Of a stretch of DNA of 64,000 nt, positions 8,459 through 16,978 are shown piece by piece. Both the position numbers and the translations under genes were made by a program. The stretch spans positions 13,133-77,132 of the forward strand of contig DATMAM010000010.1 in NCBI GenBank assembly GCA_035559995.1, in the 5' to 3' direction. This DNA comes from DATMAM01 sp035559995 (GTDB lineage Bacteria > Desulfobacterota > Binatia > UBA9968). Under the pieces are notes generated by a model, which was not told the DNA's origin, searched no databases, and saw only the letters and a program-made list of their open reading frames with translations. Position 1 is the stretch's first letter; the number at the start of each line of letters is the position of its first letter.

Positions 8459-10024
8459 TCATACTTTCTCCTTGGAGATAAAGTTCGCCTCATAGTCCCG
8501 CCTCGGCGGCGATCCAGGAATGATGTCTTCGAGCTTACCGGGGGGAGTCACCGACCCAATATTCGCCGCGTCGAAACTCAAGCCATAAGCAACCGATAAA
8601 CGGTGAAAGAGGCCATCCCCAATATCACGGTTGACCACAGCCGCAGGCTTCGGTAGTCGCCGAAGCTGAATTGGCCCCGCATTCATGTGCTGACGGAAAT
8701 CCCTGTCACCCTGCTCGACAGCCTTGCGGAACAGCTGCATCCCACTTCCACCGCCGCACAAAAACACCGGAATCCCATCGGGCCACTTCGGCGAGTATGG
8801 GTCTCTGCGCTTTTTCAGGTTTGCAAGGTGACGCGTGATCAGACAGGCTACCCGAAACCGAAAATCTCCATCAACGTCGCTCGCACCACAGGCGCAGCCG
8901 GGATGATAGTCGCCTAGCGTTTCGGGAACCGGACTCAAAGCGTCGAGATTCTGGAACCTTTTTGCGTTTTCCTCGCACCGTAGTGCCCCGATCCGCCGCT
9001 CATGAAGCTTGGCAACGCCTAAGGGGTCCACGGTAGTGGTGAGCAAGTCGTAACAGTCTTGTCCCTGGGCCGACCTCAGAAAGAATCCGCAAATGTCCAG
9101 TGTCGAAGCACCAACGTCCACTAGAAGGTGCAAACCTGGGTTACGAAGAGGTGACCGAGCATAACCCACAGCCTGAGCCACAACTTCAGGGATCACTTCA
9201 ACTGGGGTTTCATCATCCTCAGCTGCCTTCCCTACTTCCCCAAGGGTTTTCATCACCAAGTCCCAGGTCATGGGTTTGGTTTCCCACGATAGCTTCCAAC
9301 CAACACGGGCAGCGCGAAGGAATTTTTCGCGAATGTTCCCGTCATCATAGCCGGCGGATGGGATCCCGACGTTAACGGCCCACCGAATCTGAAAGCGGCG
9401 ATACGTTTCGCGCTCGGCTTGGAGAAATCTTGCCCTCACCTCCCGCAGCACGAGTGCTAAAAATGCCGCTGCCCGACCAACACTGTCGACGCTGGAGGGC
9501 ATCGCAGCCCCCGGAATTTCGCGATCAAACAACGCTGTCTTCAAATCATCAAAACACGATCCTGGTACGTCGCCGTGGAGCGCCAGGGTACCGTTGCGTC
9601 CGACGTGAAGTTTCGTGGGCAATAGATAGGTCGAGCTCGGGTGTCCCAGCTCGGCAAAGGAAATAGCTCGAGCGCGTTCTCCCGGTAGGTAAGGGCTGCG
9701 AACGATCACCTTTGTGGCAGCTGTTCCAAAGTCCAACCCCACGATCAGGTCGATTCGCTGCGGCCTGTCGGCTCCCTTGGCGCCCGTTGATATGCGAGCA
9801 TCTCGTGTAGAGCCCTTTTCGTGCTCCGGGAGAGATCTTTCTGCCGTAGCCACGACTGGCGGAAAATCTAAAAGTTCCCTGGGATGTCGGCCACGTTGCA
9901 TGAGCCGCTCTTTTTCGTTTCTCCCGGTGCTTGCACGTGAGCTTACACTTGGAAATGCCCGCTCTCGTTTTCGCCTCCACCAAGCCAAGCTCTGGAGCCA
10001 TTCTCGTAGGTCTCCGAAAACCAT
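8459..10024 (-). CDS. Hsp70/actin-like ATPase of the defence island
   Basis: The 521-residue product has the actin/Hsp70 phosphate-1 signature GLDFGTAATKV (96-106) and a later phosphate-2-like LLVDVGASTLDICGF, so it belongs to the ASKHA ATPase fold. It is shorter than DnaK (about 640) and lacks an evident substrate-binding domain. A Cys-rich patch (HPGCACGA) lies in the C-terminal half. The ATG at 10024 is 6 bases after the SNF2 stop, with GGAG inside the end of the SNF2 gene as ribosome site, so the two are coupled. Hsp70-like and SNF2 genes occur together in phage-defence loci, which is known context; a joint role with the CRISPR effector here is inference. The first 90 residues are low-complexity and basic, and a shorter protein is possible. 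Confidence 0.75.
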   Translation of the reverse strand: MVFGDLREWLQSLAWWRRKRERAFPSVSSRASTGRNEKERLMQRGRHPRELLDFPPVVATAERSLPEHEKGSTRDARISTGAKGADRPQRIDLIVGLDFGTAATKVIVRSPYLPGERARAISFAELGHPSSTYLLPTKLHVGRNGTLALHGDVPGSCFDDLKTALFDREIPGAAMPSSVDSVGRAAAFLALVLREVRARFLQAERETYRRFQIRWAVNVGIPSAGYDDGNIREKFLRAARVGWKLSWETKPMTWDLVMKTLGEVGKAAEDDETPVEVIPEVVAQAVGYARSPLRNPGLHLLVDVGASTLDICGFFLRSAQGQDCYDLLTTTVDPLGVAKLHERRIGALRCEENAKRFQNLDALSPVPETLGDYHPGCACGASDVDGDFRFRVACLITRHLANLKKRRDPYSPKWPDGIPVFLCGGGSGMQLFRKAVEQGDRDFRQHMNAGPIQLRRLPKPAAVVNRDIGDGLFHRLSVAYGLSFDAANIGSVTPPGKLEDIIPGSPPRRDYEANFISKEKV

Positions 10025-10030
10025 CGTCTC

Positions 10031-13000
10031 TTACTCCAGCAGAATCAAACCTACACAGACGTCCTCTTTCGTTGGCGTAAGCTGTCGCCGCTCGGCAATT
10101 CTTTTACGCTCGCGCTCTAGCCACCGCTTAAGCGCTCCAATCTGTCCTTCTGTCGCACGGGCCAAACCGTGCCGGCCGGCGCGCAGGTGCCGATCGTGAA
10201 CGTTGATCAAGGTTTCGCGACGCGCCCGGAAGTGCGCTTCCGCAGAACGCTCCTGAATGTCTGCCCGATCGTCATTCTGTGCTCGACGCTCCTCGACGAA
10301 TGCTTTGTACTCCTTATCTGCTTCAGCTAAACAGACATCATTAGCCAAGCGAGCTGCTTCCGTGAAATCCACGTGGTCTGCGGCACTTAACCAATCTTCC
10401 CCGTGTAACGCCGCAGCGCTGATGAGCCGCTCCGCATCCTCCGGCGTAAGACAACATTCCCCGCTTCCAATTCGTACTGCCGCGTAGTAAAGCCGCTCTA
10501 TATCCTGAACTCCACCTACCGACCAACGCTGGACCGCGAAGACGTACACCCCGAGCGCTAAGCGCACCCGGAGCGCGTCTTGCGACACCCGCACGGCCAC
10601 TGCTGGAGGTTGTAAAGCCCCCGGCTCGGACAACTTCTCACCGACGAACCGGACAATTGGGTGGAGCTGATTGACGGTCTCGACCATGCGGTCACGCCCC
10701 CGAAGTACAGTGTTTTCAAACCGGATGTCGCAAAAAGCCACATCAGTCCGAGTGAGCTGCGTCTGCCCCACGAGTCCGTGCCGCCGCACGAACTTATCTA
10801 AGTCAAACCGAGCCTGTGCAGACAAACTCGCCCGGAATTTTTCTCCGTCTACCGGGTCTTGACGAAACTCCGATCCCGGGTATCGCTCGCTGAAGAAGCC
10901 AATAACATACTGTCGCAAGTCATCGGGGTTAATGCTTCGGCTCAACTCACGTGCGGCACGAATTTCCTTTAAGATAAAGTCCCCAAAAGCGACTAGATGC
11001 TGGGCCTCGTCTTCAAGGCGCTGCTCGTCGTGGAGTCGGTTCTCGATTGCGACGGCCGTCTGACGAATTCGGTCAGCCTCTTGTTCAGGCGTAAGCCGAT
11101 CGCGTAAAAGCGCAAGCGTCAGCTCTTGGATGCGCTCACCCAGGATCGGCTCCAGCCCGCCTAAGGCCCTCTGGAAGATACCGAGCCTCGCGTAGAGCCG
11201 CCCGTAGATGCGCTCATCAATGGTGTCCTTGTGGAGAAGATTCCAAATCGTGATGCGTTGTGCCTTCTGTCCCAGGCGATCAAGTCGCCCTATGCGCTGC
11301 TCAACGCGCATAGGATTCCACGGAAGATCGTAGTTGATCAGCACGCGACTGAACTGGAGATCGAGACCCTCGCTGCCCACCTCCGACGAGAGGAGGACGG
11401 CTGGGCCATTGGGAGCCTTAAACGCGTCTATAATCGTATCCTTGTCCTCCTCTCTACCCTGGAGAATGATCGTCGGAATTCCGTCCTCCTCGAGTCGCTC
11501 GCTTAAGTATCTCAGAGTCGCTCTAAAATAAGAAAAAAGAACGATTTTCTCGTTAGGATGCTCAGCTAAGTATTCCCGCAATTTGGTCCGTAAGCGTTCG
11601 TACTTCGAGTCCTCCCTTCGCAGCAGCTTATAGTTACCCAAGATTCTCGTCCGCTCGATTAGCTCTTGGATCACCGGTCCCACCTCAGTGGGGACCTCAG
11701 TGCTCAAACCCGTGTCCTCGAAAAGCTCTTCCTCAGAGGGCGCGCCCCGCTCCTGCCAGAAACGAAGCGCCGCCGCCATGCAGCTGGACATCTGCCGCTG
11801 CGGCGTCACTAGAAGAAACCCTTCGTGAGCTCCTCGCCTGGCGGCAAACTCTCGCACCACATCGGTGACGGCCTCGTAAAACGCCCGCTCTGAAGGGCTA
11901 AGTGGGATCATCTCTGGCACTGCCTCCCTCACGACACGCCACTCCGCGACATCACGCTTACGGGTGCGGCTCAACACGTGCCCGAGGAGGTTCACGCTCT
12001 CCAACCGGTGCATCAAGCGGCTTACTATCCGGGGGTTTTTTAACTCACTCTCGGGCGGCACCTCCTCCATTAAAGCGCAGAGTTGGCGACTTCCAGCGAG
12101 AAGCGGATGAGCCGCCGCTAAACGGAGGTTTTTCAGAAACGACTCCGGTGTCAGGCGGCCTGCTTGAAGCTCATCACGAGCCTTTACGAGCGGCGCGTTG
12201 GCTTGCAGCAACTCATCAAATTGATTAGGGCGATTAAAAAGGTCTCCATCGGCGAGGTTTAGGAGTTGGAACAGGTCCGCACTATGTAGATGGATCGGGG
12301 TCGCGGACAAAAGCGCTACATACTGGGAGACACCTCGCAGCAGTTTCCCAAGCTCGTTCGTCATGGTCTCTGGGTTGCGCATGTAGTGCGCTTCGTCGAT
12401 AACCAAAAGATCAATGAGGGGATCTAAGTGTTCGTACTCGCGAAGAAACCTTGCCAGCTCCGCTGACGGACCCTGTTCGCCTTCTCCATTCTCCCAACCC
12501 CTGGGAGGACGTAGCCCTTGTATGCTCGCCACGATTGCAAACGCGGCAGAGGGGCCTTCGCTTATGCTTTCTCGCAGTCGGACAAACACGTCTCCGGGCC
12601 CGAGGATGTCGGCCCTCACTCCGAATCGGGTGCGAAGCTCTCTCGCCCATTTCCCTCTAAGCACGGCGGGGCACAAGACGAAGAGCCGACGGAAGTAGAA
12701 ACGGCTTTGAAGCTCTGTCCAGAGGAGCCCGGCCTCTATCGTTTTTCCTAGACCGACCTCATCAGCAAGAAGAATCCCGGTGGAGGGTGAGTGAAGGAGC
12801 TTAACGAGGGGTTTGAACTGATACGCGTAGAAGTCCGTACCCGTCATGTCCATACTGTACAGTACGTTGGCCAGACGGCCGGTGAGCCGAACATGCGTAA
12901 GCATGCGCCAGAGGTCTGCGGTGGCGCCCACGCGGCCGCGCCTCAAAAGCTCTACAGGGTGCTCCTCCGCTTCAGTAATTCCCTCTAGCTGGTCTTCCGG

Positions 13001-13129
13001 AACCCAGTTCGACCCTTGGGCAAACTGAACCTGCCAGTAGGTTACGCCTGCTCGCGTGAAATTCATTCCTGTCAGAACTCCGATCCGACCTGGATCATGT
13101 ATAAGACGAACGCGCTGGCCAGGGTTCAT
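10031..13129 (-). CDS. SNF2/RapA-type helicase (DrmD-like) heading the defence operon
   Basis: This 1032-residue protein starts with a small beta-barrel-like segment (RVRLIHDPGRIGVLTG, 6-21). It then carries SNF2 Walker A LADEVGLGKT (121-130), DEAH (245-248), SATPIH (275-280), and in the C-terminal RecA lobe QRIGRLDRLGQ. The tail contains charged coiled-coil-like helices. This N-terminal element plus SNF2 core resembles HepA/RapA and the DrmD helicases of DISARM. Such enzymes translocate on double-stranded DNA and remodel bound proteins. The ATG at 13129 has TAGGA just upstream. The gene is first of a same-strand series reaching the left edge (about 13 kb). The biochemical family is certain; the partner system is inferred from adjacency. 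Confidence 0.85.
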   Translation of the reverse strand: MNPGQRVRLIHDPGRIGVLTGMNFTRAGVTYWQVQFAQGSNWVPEDQLEGITEAEEHPVELLRRGRVGATADLWRMLTHVRLTGRLANVLYSMDMTGTDFYAYQFKPLVKLLHSPSTGILLADEVGLGKTIEAGLLWTELQSRFYFRRLFVLCPAVLRGKWARELRTRFGVRADILGPGDVFVRLRESISEGPSAAFAIVASIQGLRPPRGWENGEGEQGPSAELARFLREYEHLDPLIDLLVIDEAHYMRNPETMTNELGKLLRGVSQYVALLSATPIHLHSADLFQLLNLADGDLFNRPNQFDELLQANAPLVKARDELQAGRLTPESFLKNLRLAAAHPLLAGSRQLCALMEEVPPESELKNPRIVSRLMHRLESVNLLGHVLSRTRKRDVAEWRVVREAVPEMIPLSPSERAFYEAVTDVVREFAARRGAHEGFLLVTPQRQMSSCMAAALRFWQERGAPSEEELFEDTGLSTEVPTEVGPVIQELIERTRILGNYKLLRREDSKYERLRTKLREYLAEHPNEKIVLFSYFRATLRYLSERLEEDGIPTIILQGREEDKDTIIDAFKAPNGPAVLLSSEVGSEGLDLQFSRVLINYDLPWNPMRVEQRIGRLDRLGQKAQRITIWNLLHKDTIDERIYGRLYARLGIFQRALGGLEPILGERIQELTLALLRDRLTPEQEADRIRQTAVAIENRLHDEQRLEDEAQHLVAFGDFILKEIRAARELSRSINPDDLRQYVIGFFSERYPGSEFRQDPVDGEKFRASLSAQARFDLDKFVRRHGLVGQTQLTRTDVAFCDIRFENTVLRGRDRMVETVNQLHPIVRFVGEKLSEPGALQPPAVAVRVSQDALRVRLALGVYVFAVQRWSVGGVQDIERLYYAAVRIGSGECCLTPEDAERLISAAALHGEDWLSAADHVDFTEAARLANDVCLAEADKEYKAFVEERRAQNDDRADIQERSAEAHFRARRETLINVHDRHLRAGRHGLARATEGQIGALKRWLERERKRIAERRQLTPTKEDVCVGLILLE

Positions 13130-13854
13130 ATATTCCTACGATACTGCTGCATATAGCGACGCCACGGTACACAGACGATTCCAGCGTCCGAGCACGGCAG
13201 CAACTGACTTGTAACCTTTCAATCTCCGCGGGCGGCGAAAGCCTTCCCATACAGTTTCGAAGACAGGACCGCAGCAGCCCGCCGTCACGCCTCACTGGTA
13301 GGACTACACAATACCGTTCGCATCAATGCCGTTCTCCCTTCTTCGCTCGCCACATCGGTAACGGGCCACCCGTCGTAGCCGTTCCAATGGTTCCATGAAT
13401 TGAAACACATGACACTCGCGCTCGCCCAGCGCCATTTTCTCGTGATCGCTGCCTTCTCCGCCCGCGTCAATCCAACGCCCTTCATGGCTGAAACGAGCTA
13501 TACCACGCCACTTTGACAGATGAGGTCACAACGCACCGCCTTCGAAGGCATTCAACCGCAAAATTCAGGGCCGAGCTGCGGCCTTGCTCATGATTTCCCT
13601 GTCAATCCATGACGTCCATCCAGCGCGACCAAAGCGCTGTAGCCGCGATGCTTTGGCCTTGCCCTTCCTCTTTCCCTTCTTCTTGATACTCTAGACCTCT
13701 TCGTCTTCCCGAACGGCACTCGGCGGGAGGCTCCTCTTCCTGCCCCAAGATCGTCGAAGTGCCTTGCTGTCCGAACCCGACAGTCAACGTCGGTCCACGT
13801 CGTTCAAACCGTTCAAAAACATCCGGGGCACGCCGCCGAAACTTCTCATTCCGC
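13130..13854 (-). other. 725-base gap upstream of the SNF2 operon
   Basis: There is no convincing gene. It contains one copy of a repeat shared with the region upstream of the XRE regulator (13501-13565). A weak 66-codon frame at 13485-13285 has no ribosome site. A frame near 13570-13700 ends in a basic, protein-like stretch (SIKKKGKRKGKAKASRLQRF) but begins after a stop, suggesting a decayed small gene. The SNF2 operon promoter should lie here, but no unambiguous -35/-10 pair is visible. Confidence 0.5.
13501..13565. repeat. Imperfect dispersed repeat, copy 1 (pairs with 15992-16053)
   Basis: About 65 bases match copy 2 at roughly 70 percent by eye. The shared core on the minus strand is TTTGCGGTTGA, then GGCGG, then TTGTGACC, ATCTG and CA, ending in TGGTA. 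Both copies lie upstream of leftward genes of the island: SNF2 (about 370 bases away) and the XRE regulator (about 190 bases away). A shared control element or a small mobile remnant are both possible. Confidence 0.55.
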
Positions 13855-15210
13855 TCATTCGCGCTCCAATCCGAGTTCCTCCCACATCCAGCCGAAGTCG
13901 TACGCGGCCTCGCCGGCGCGCCGCTTGCGCTCCTCCATACTCTCCATGTTTTTCAGCAAGGCGATGAGCTTCGGGCGGACGCTTTTTAGCCGTGACGCCT
14001 GCCGGGGAGTGCGGTTTCCGAGCGCGGGGAGCCGCGTGTTGACCCATTCCCGATAGTGCTTTTCGTAAAAGCGGCCGACGATCTCCGCCTGGACGCCGGG
14101 AGGAATCTCGGGCTCGGGCCGCTTGGTGGCCTCGGGCGCATGCTTGACCGCTTGCCATACGTCCTCATAGCTGACCGCCCTGAACCGGACGGCGTCGCCG
14201 AGAAGGCCCTGAACGAAGTCTTTTCCCCGCTCCGCTCGCTGCCGCGATGTGGTCTCGAGCACCAGACGATCGCGCTCCAGCACAACCGTGCCGAGGCTGC
14301 GCAGGACTGGACCTGTTTCCTCCACCCATCCGTAGTTTCCGTTCTCGCGCGCCACCAGTTCGCGACTGCTCGCCAGCGTCTCGACCGCACGCTCGCGATC
14401 GCGCACGTCGAACATCACCCTGGCGAAGACAAACGGATCGCCTTCCGCCGTCATGATCCGAGGAAGAGGCTTGAGCGCCACTCGCTCCAGCCACAATTGG
14501 TGGAATACGGGCGCCATGGATCTGAAGAAGTCCACGAGGCTCGCTTGCGGCCGCTCGCGAGCAAACAACTGGTGCGACTTTTTGAGTCCCGATACGAAGT
14601 CATCTTTGTCGGCCGCCGGAAAGAGGTAAGGCAAAACTTCGAACACCGCCTCCTCGCCCGCGCTGCCGATCCGGCCGACGATCAGGTCCCACCGGACGAT
14701 GCGGCGAGTCCCCAGGCGCTCCTTCACCCAGAGCCGCCGATTATCCCAGAGATCGCGCAGCTCGAAGCCCAGATCGGGTTTTACTTCGAGAACCTCGTAC
14801 AGCCGAAGATGGCTTTCCCTCATGCCCTCGAGGAAATTGCGCTCGCCCGGGCCCAGTCTTCCCGCTTCGCGCTGCAGGAAGAGATCGAGCGGTCTCTTGC
14901 CGCCGCCAAGGTCGAAATCGAAGGCGAACCAGCTGTGGTAGGCGAGATCTACCTGCTCAGACTCCATTACCTCTCGAAGCTCCTCATCCGGCTCCTCGCC
15001 GAGCCAGTCGCCCCAGAAAATCTCCAGGGCCGATTCATGCGCCCGGTCGAACTCTTCCCTGTGGCAAAAGCGCATGAGTTTTGCCAGGGCGCTGTCACGT
15101 TCGGCTGGACTGTACGATCGCTCCGCGGCGGCGGCCTTGTTCAGACAACACTTTTTGAACTTGAGACCGCTGCCGCAAGGACAGGGGTCGTTTCGGCCAA
15201 TGAAACTCAC
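13855..15210 (-). CDS. SEC-C motif protein of unknown function
   Basis: The gene begins at a GTG (15210) with an AGGAGG ribosome site 5 bases upstream. Residues 8-22 are DPCPCGSGLKFKKCC, the SEC-C zinc motif with ligands C10, C12, C21 and C22, known from the SecA tail and many accessory proteins. The remaining 430 residues are soluble, rich in Glu and Arg, and have no membrane segment. Near the C-terminus a LPALGNRTPRQASRL segment resembles the TPxEA-type motif seen in some SEC-C and antitoxin-like proteins. The gene lies between the XRE regulator and the SNF2 operon, all leftward. SEC-C proteins are common passengers of defence islands, but no direct role can be claimed. Confidence 0.75.
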   Translation of the reverse strand: MSFIGRNDPCPCGSGLKFKKCCLNKAAAAERSYSPAERDSALAKLMRFCHREEFDRAHESALEIFWGDWLGEEPDEELREVMESEQVDLAYHSWFAFDFDLGGGKRPLDLFLQREAGRLGPGERNFLEGMRESHLRLYEVLEVKPDLGFELRDLWDNRRLWVKERLGTRRIVRWDLIVGRIGSAGEEAVFEVLPYLFPAADKDDFVSGLKKSHQLFARERPQASLVDFFRSMAPVFHQLWLERVALKPLPRIMTAEGDPFVFARVMFDVRDRERAVETLASSRELVARENGNYGWVEETGPVLRSLGTVVLERDRLVLETTSRQRAERGKDFVQGLLGDAVRFRAVSYEDVWQAVKHAPEATKRPEPEIPPGVQAEIVGRFYEKHYREWVNTRLPALGNRTPRQASRLKSVRPKLIALLKNMESMEERKRRAGEAAYDFGWMWEELGLERE

Positions 15211-15389
15211 GCGGCCTCCTTTCGTCCGTCTCGATTAGGCTACGCTTTAAAAGGCTCCCCTACTTCGCCCGTGCCCGGGCAAGCGGTCTCCCGGTACTCG
15301 GCGCGCTTTTGTTTGCACCGCCACGCCTGCACCCGGTGAGCGGCTCAGTCACGATCTCCTGTCGATCCATGAAACTTTCTCCCGACTTT

Positions 15390-15803
15390 TCATTTGACCT
15401 TAGAGTTCGTATCCCGCGCCAGCCGGGCAGCGAGTTTTAAGTTGGCCTTGCGCCAGCGCGCGAACCATTGGTTCAATCCAAGAAAATCGATGTAGGCGCG
15501 GAGGTCGGACCCCCTCAGATGTTTAAGGTTGCACTGCTCGATATATCGGAGCCGGTACTGCGGCACGCGCAGGGCCTTGGCCGCGGCCTTGAGATCCATG
15601 CCGCGGGCTTCCCGCGCTTCGCGGACACGGTGCGCGACGGCTCCAAAACGAACGGACCCTTCGAAATCGATCCCGTACCGGCCGGCAAGTTCTCTCAGGA
15701 GAGGCCCCGCTACTTTGCGGAGCCTTCGAGTCATAAGCCGGACTTCGTCCTCCGTCAGAATCTTTCGCATGAAATCAGCTGTTTTCCGTGACGTTTTTGT
15801 CAT
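15390..15803 (-). CDS. XRE-type helix-turn-helix regulator
   Basis: Beginning at the ATG at 15803, the product has 137 residues. A helix-turn-helix of the Cro/XRE type is read in VAHRVREAREARGMDLKAAA and the following KALRVPQYRLRYIEQ helix (about 58-95). The N-terminus is a charged helix and the C-terminus is basic. An upstream in-frame start at 15860 lacks a ribosome site. It is the first gene downstream of the tRNA-Arg and precedes the SEC-C and SNF2 genes on the same strand. Repeat copy 2 lies about 190 bases upstream of it, and a similar sequence lies upstream of SNF2, so it may regulate both itself and the defence operon (inference). Confidence 0.7.
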   Translation of the reverse strand: MTKTSRKTADFMRKILTEDEVRLMTRRLRKVAGPLLRELAGRYGIDFEGSVRFGAVAHRVREAREARGMDLKAAAKALRVPQYRLRYIEQCNLKHLRGSDLRAYIDFLGLNQWFARWRKANLKLAARLARDTNSKVK

Positions 15804-16766
15804 CTCGCCACCAGTCTTTGACCGCCGTTTCCGATCAACGCCAAGCTCGTCTCGTGCCACAAATCGCTGCCGACCGTGTCGCGTGCCGTTTCAAGAATTC
15901 AGCCGCGCCGACCAGTCCGGCCTTTTTCCGTTTTTCTCCTGACCGCCGCTCTCTTTTACCGGAGGAACACACTGTTCATCGCAACCGTTCTTACCAGAGC
16001 CGCCTGGCAGATCGGGTCACAAGGCTCCGCCTCCGGTGTCAACCGCAAATTTTAGCGACGCGAAAATCTCCCTCGCGCCTTTCGAAATTCCCAAGCGCTG
16101 AAAGTCACGAAATGCTGCCGGCACGTCTCGCCTCGGTCGCCATGTCTCATTACGGAAAGACGCCGCGCGAAATGCGACCGTTTTCATCTCGACTACTGTG
16201 GACGTTCGAAATCTATTTTTCAGGGGGCTTTACGATAGGAACCATTCCGCGGGCGGGATTTTACTGTAAGCGATCAAAGCTCCGCAAGAAAATTTTTCCA
16301 GGCGAGTCCGCGGCGGAGCTTCGCTAACGCCGTCACAGGCACGAACTGGGAGAATTTTGCCAAGATCGCCAAAGGCGCCAACTCCGAAGTCAAGTCACAA
16401 CAGGTATCTTTTTCGCCCATGTCCCGCCGTCGCTCCTGCGCGCTTTCGAATTCCGAAACATCGGAAGGCACCGCGCGCGGACTTTGCTTCCAACAAAAGC
16501 GCCAACTTCTCAAGCAGCCGCGGGTCGCCGCCGCCCCAGCCGGCTATCGCCAATCCAATCGAGCCGCTGGCATATCCGCCGCAGGCTGTCCGCGACCCGC
16601 CGCGCGGCGCCACTTCGCGTCGAGCGGATGATTCGGCGCGCCTCGTTTCGTACCTTCGCACTGAGGCTTGACGCTCATCACCCGCAGCTCTCGCGACGAG
16701 CTGGAAGCAAAGTGGAACGAATTGAAGAGAAGACCCGCGCCGAAGAGCGCAAGCGGTTGGTTTCAC
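15804..16766. other. Noncoding or decayed 960-base junction next to tRNA-Arg
   Basis: No frame here looks like a gene: the longest ones are Arg/Ala/Ser-rich shadows without ribosome sites. It holds repeat copy 2 (15992-16053) and a 9-base inverted repeat (AAGCTCCGC at 16277-16285, GCGGAGCTT at 16313-16321). No integrase or recombinase is visible. The region separates the island from the tRNA 3' end and may be the eroded junction of an integrated element. Confidence 0.45.
15992..16053. repeat. Imperfect dispersed repeat, copy 2
   Basis: This is the partner of 13501-13565. On the minus strand it contains TTGACA (in GCGGTTGACACC) with a poor -10 17 bases later, so it could include the promoter of the XRE gene. 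The TTGTGACC core is exactly shared with copy 1. Confidence 0.55.
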
Positions 16767-16843
16767 TGGCGCGCCCGGAGGGATTCGAACCCCCAACCCC
16801 CAGATCCGTAGTCTGGTGCTCTGTCCAATTGAGCTACGGGCGC
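16767..16843 (-). tRNA. tRNA-Arg (ACG)
   Basis: The minus strand folds as a standard cloverleaf. The acceptor GCGCCCG pairs with CGGGCGC, the D arm contains AGCTCAATTGGACAGAGC, the anticodon stem CCAGA/TCTGG carries the loop CTACGGA (anticodon ACG), and the T arm has GTTCGAATC. The discriminator is G and CCA is encoded. The 3' end faces the defence island, the usual side for tRNA-targeting integrative elements. Confidence 0.96.
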
Positions 16844-16886
16844 GAAGAAAACGGGCGATACCGGAAAGCCGGGTTAAGGTAGCATA

Positions 16887-16919
16887 CGGCCCGCGGCTTT
16901 TCTAGAAAACCGCGGGCCG
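16887..16919 (-). terminator. Strong palindromic hairpin between the NMT1-like gene and tRNA-Arg
   Basis: CGGCCCGCGG and CCGCGGGCCG form a perfect 10-base stem around TTTTCTAGAAAA, itself palindromic. It lies about 60 bases after the leftward gene ending at 16979 and before the tRNA. On the plus strand it is followed by a T tract (TTTTTC), so it looks like a classical intrinsic terminator in that direction. It has no U tract for the minus strand, where it may act only as a 3' end stabiliser. Confidence 0.6.
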
Positions 16920-16978
16920 CTTTTTCTTTGCTCTGACTTTGCGGCGAAAATTTTGGGCGGGAACGAAATCCGGCCGCG

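Noticed and set aside
14056..15339. 427-codon plus-strand frame opposite the SEC-C gene
   Set aside because: It is an antisense shadow; the opposite strand has SEC-C zinc ligands and a perfect ribosome site.
1..16766. A CRISPR array in the cas region
   Set aside because: No set of regularly spaced repeats is seen in the gaps at 8012-8458, 13130-13854 or 15804-16766; the two-copy repeat is 2.5 kb apart, not an array.
15804..16766. Integrase gene next to tRNA-Arg
   Set aside because: No frame in this gap shows tyrosine or serine recombinase motifs.
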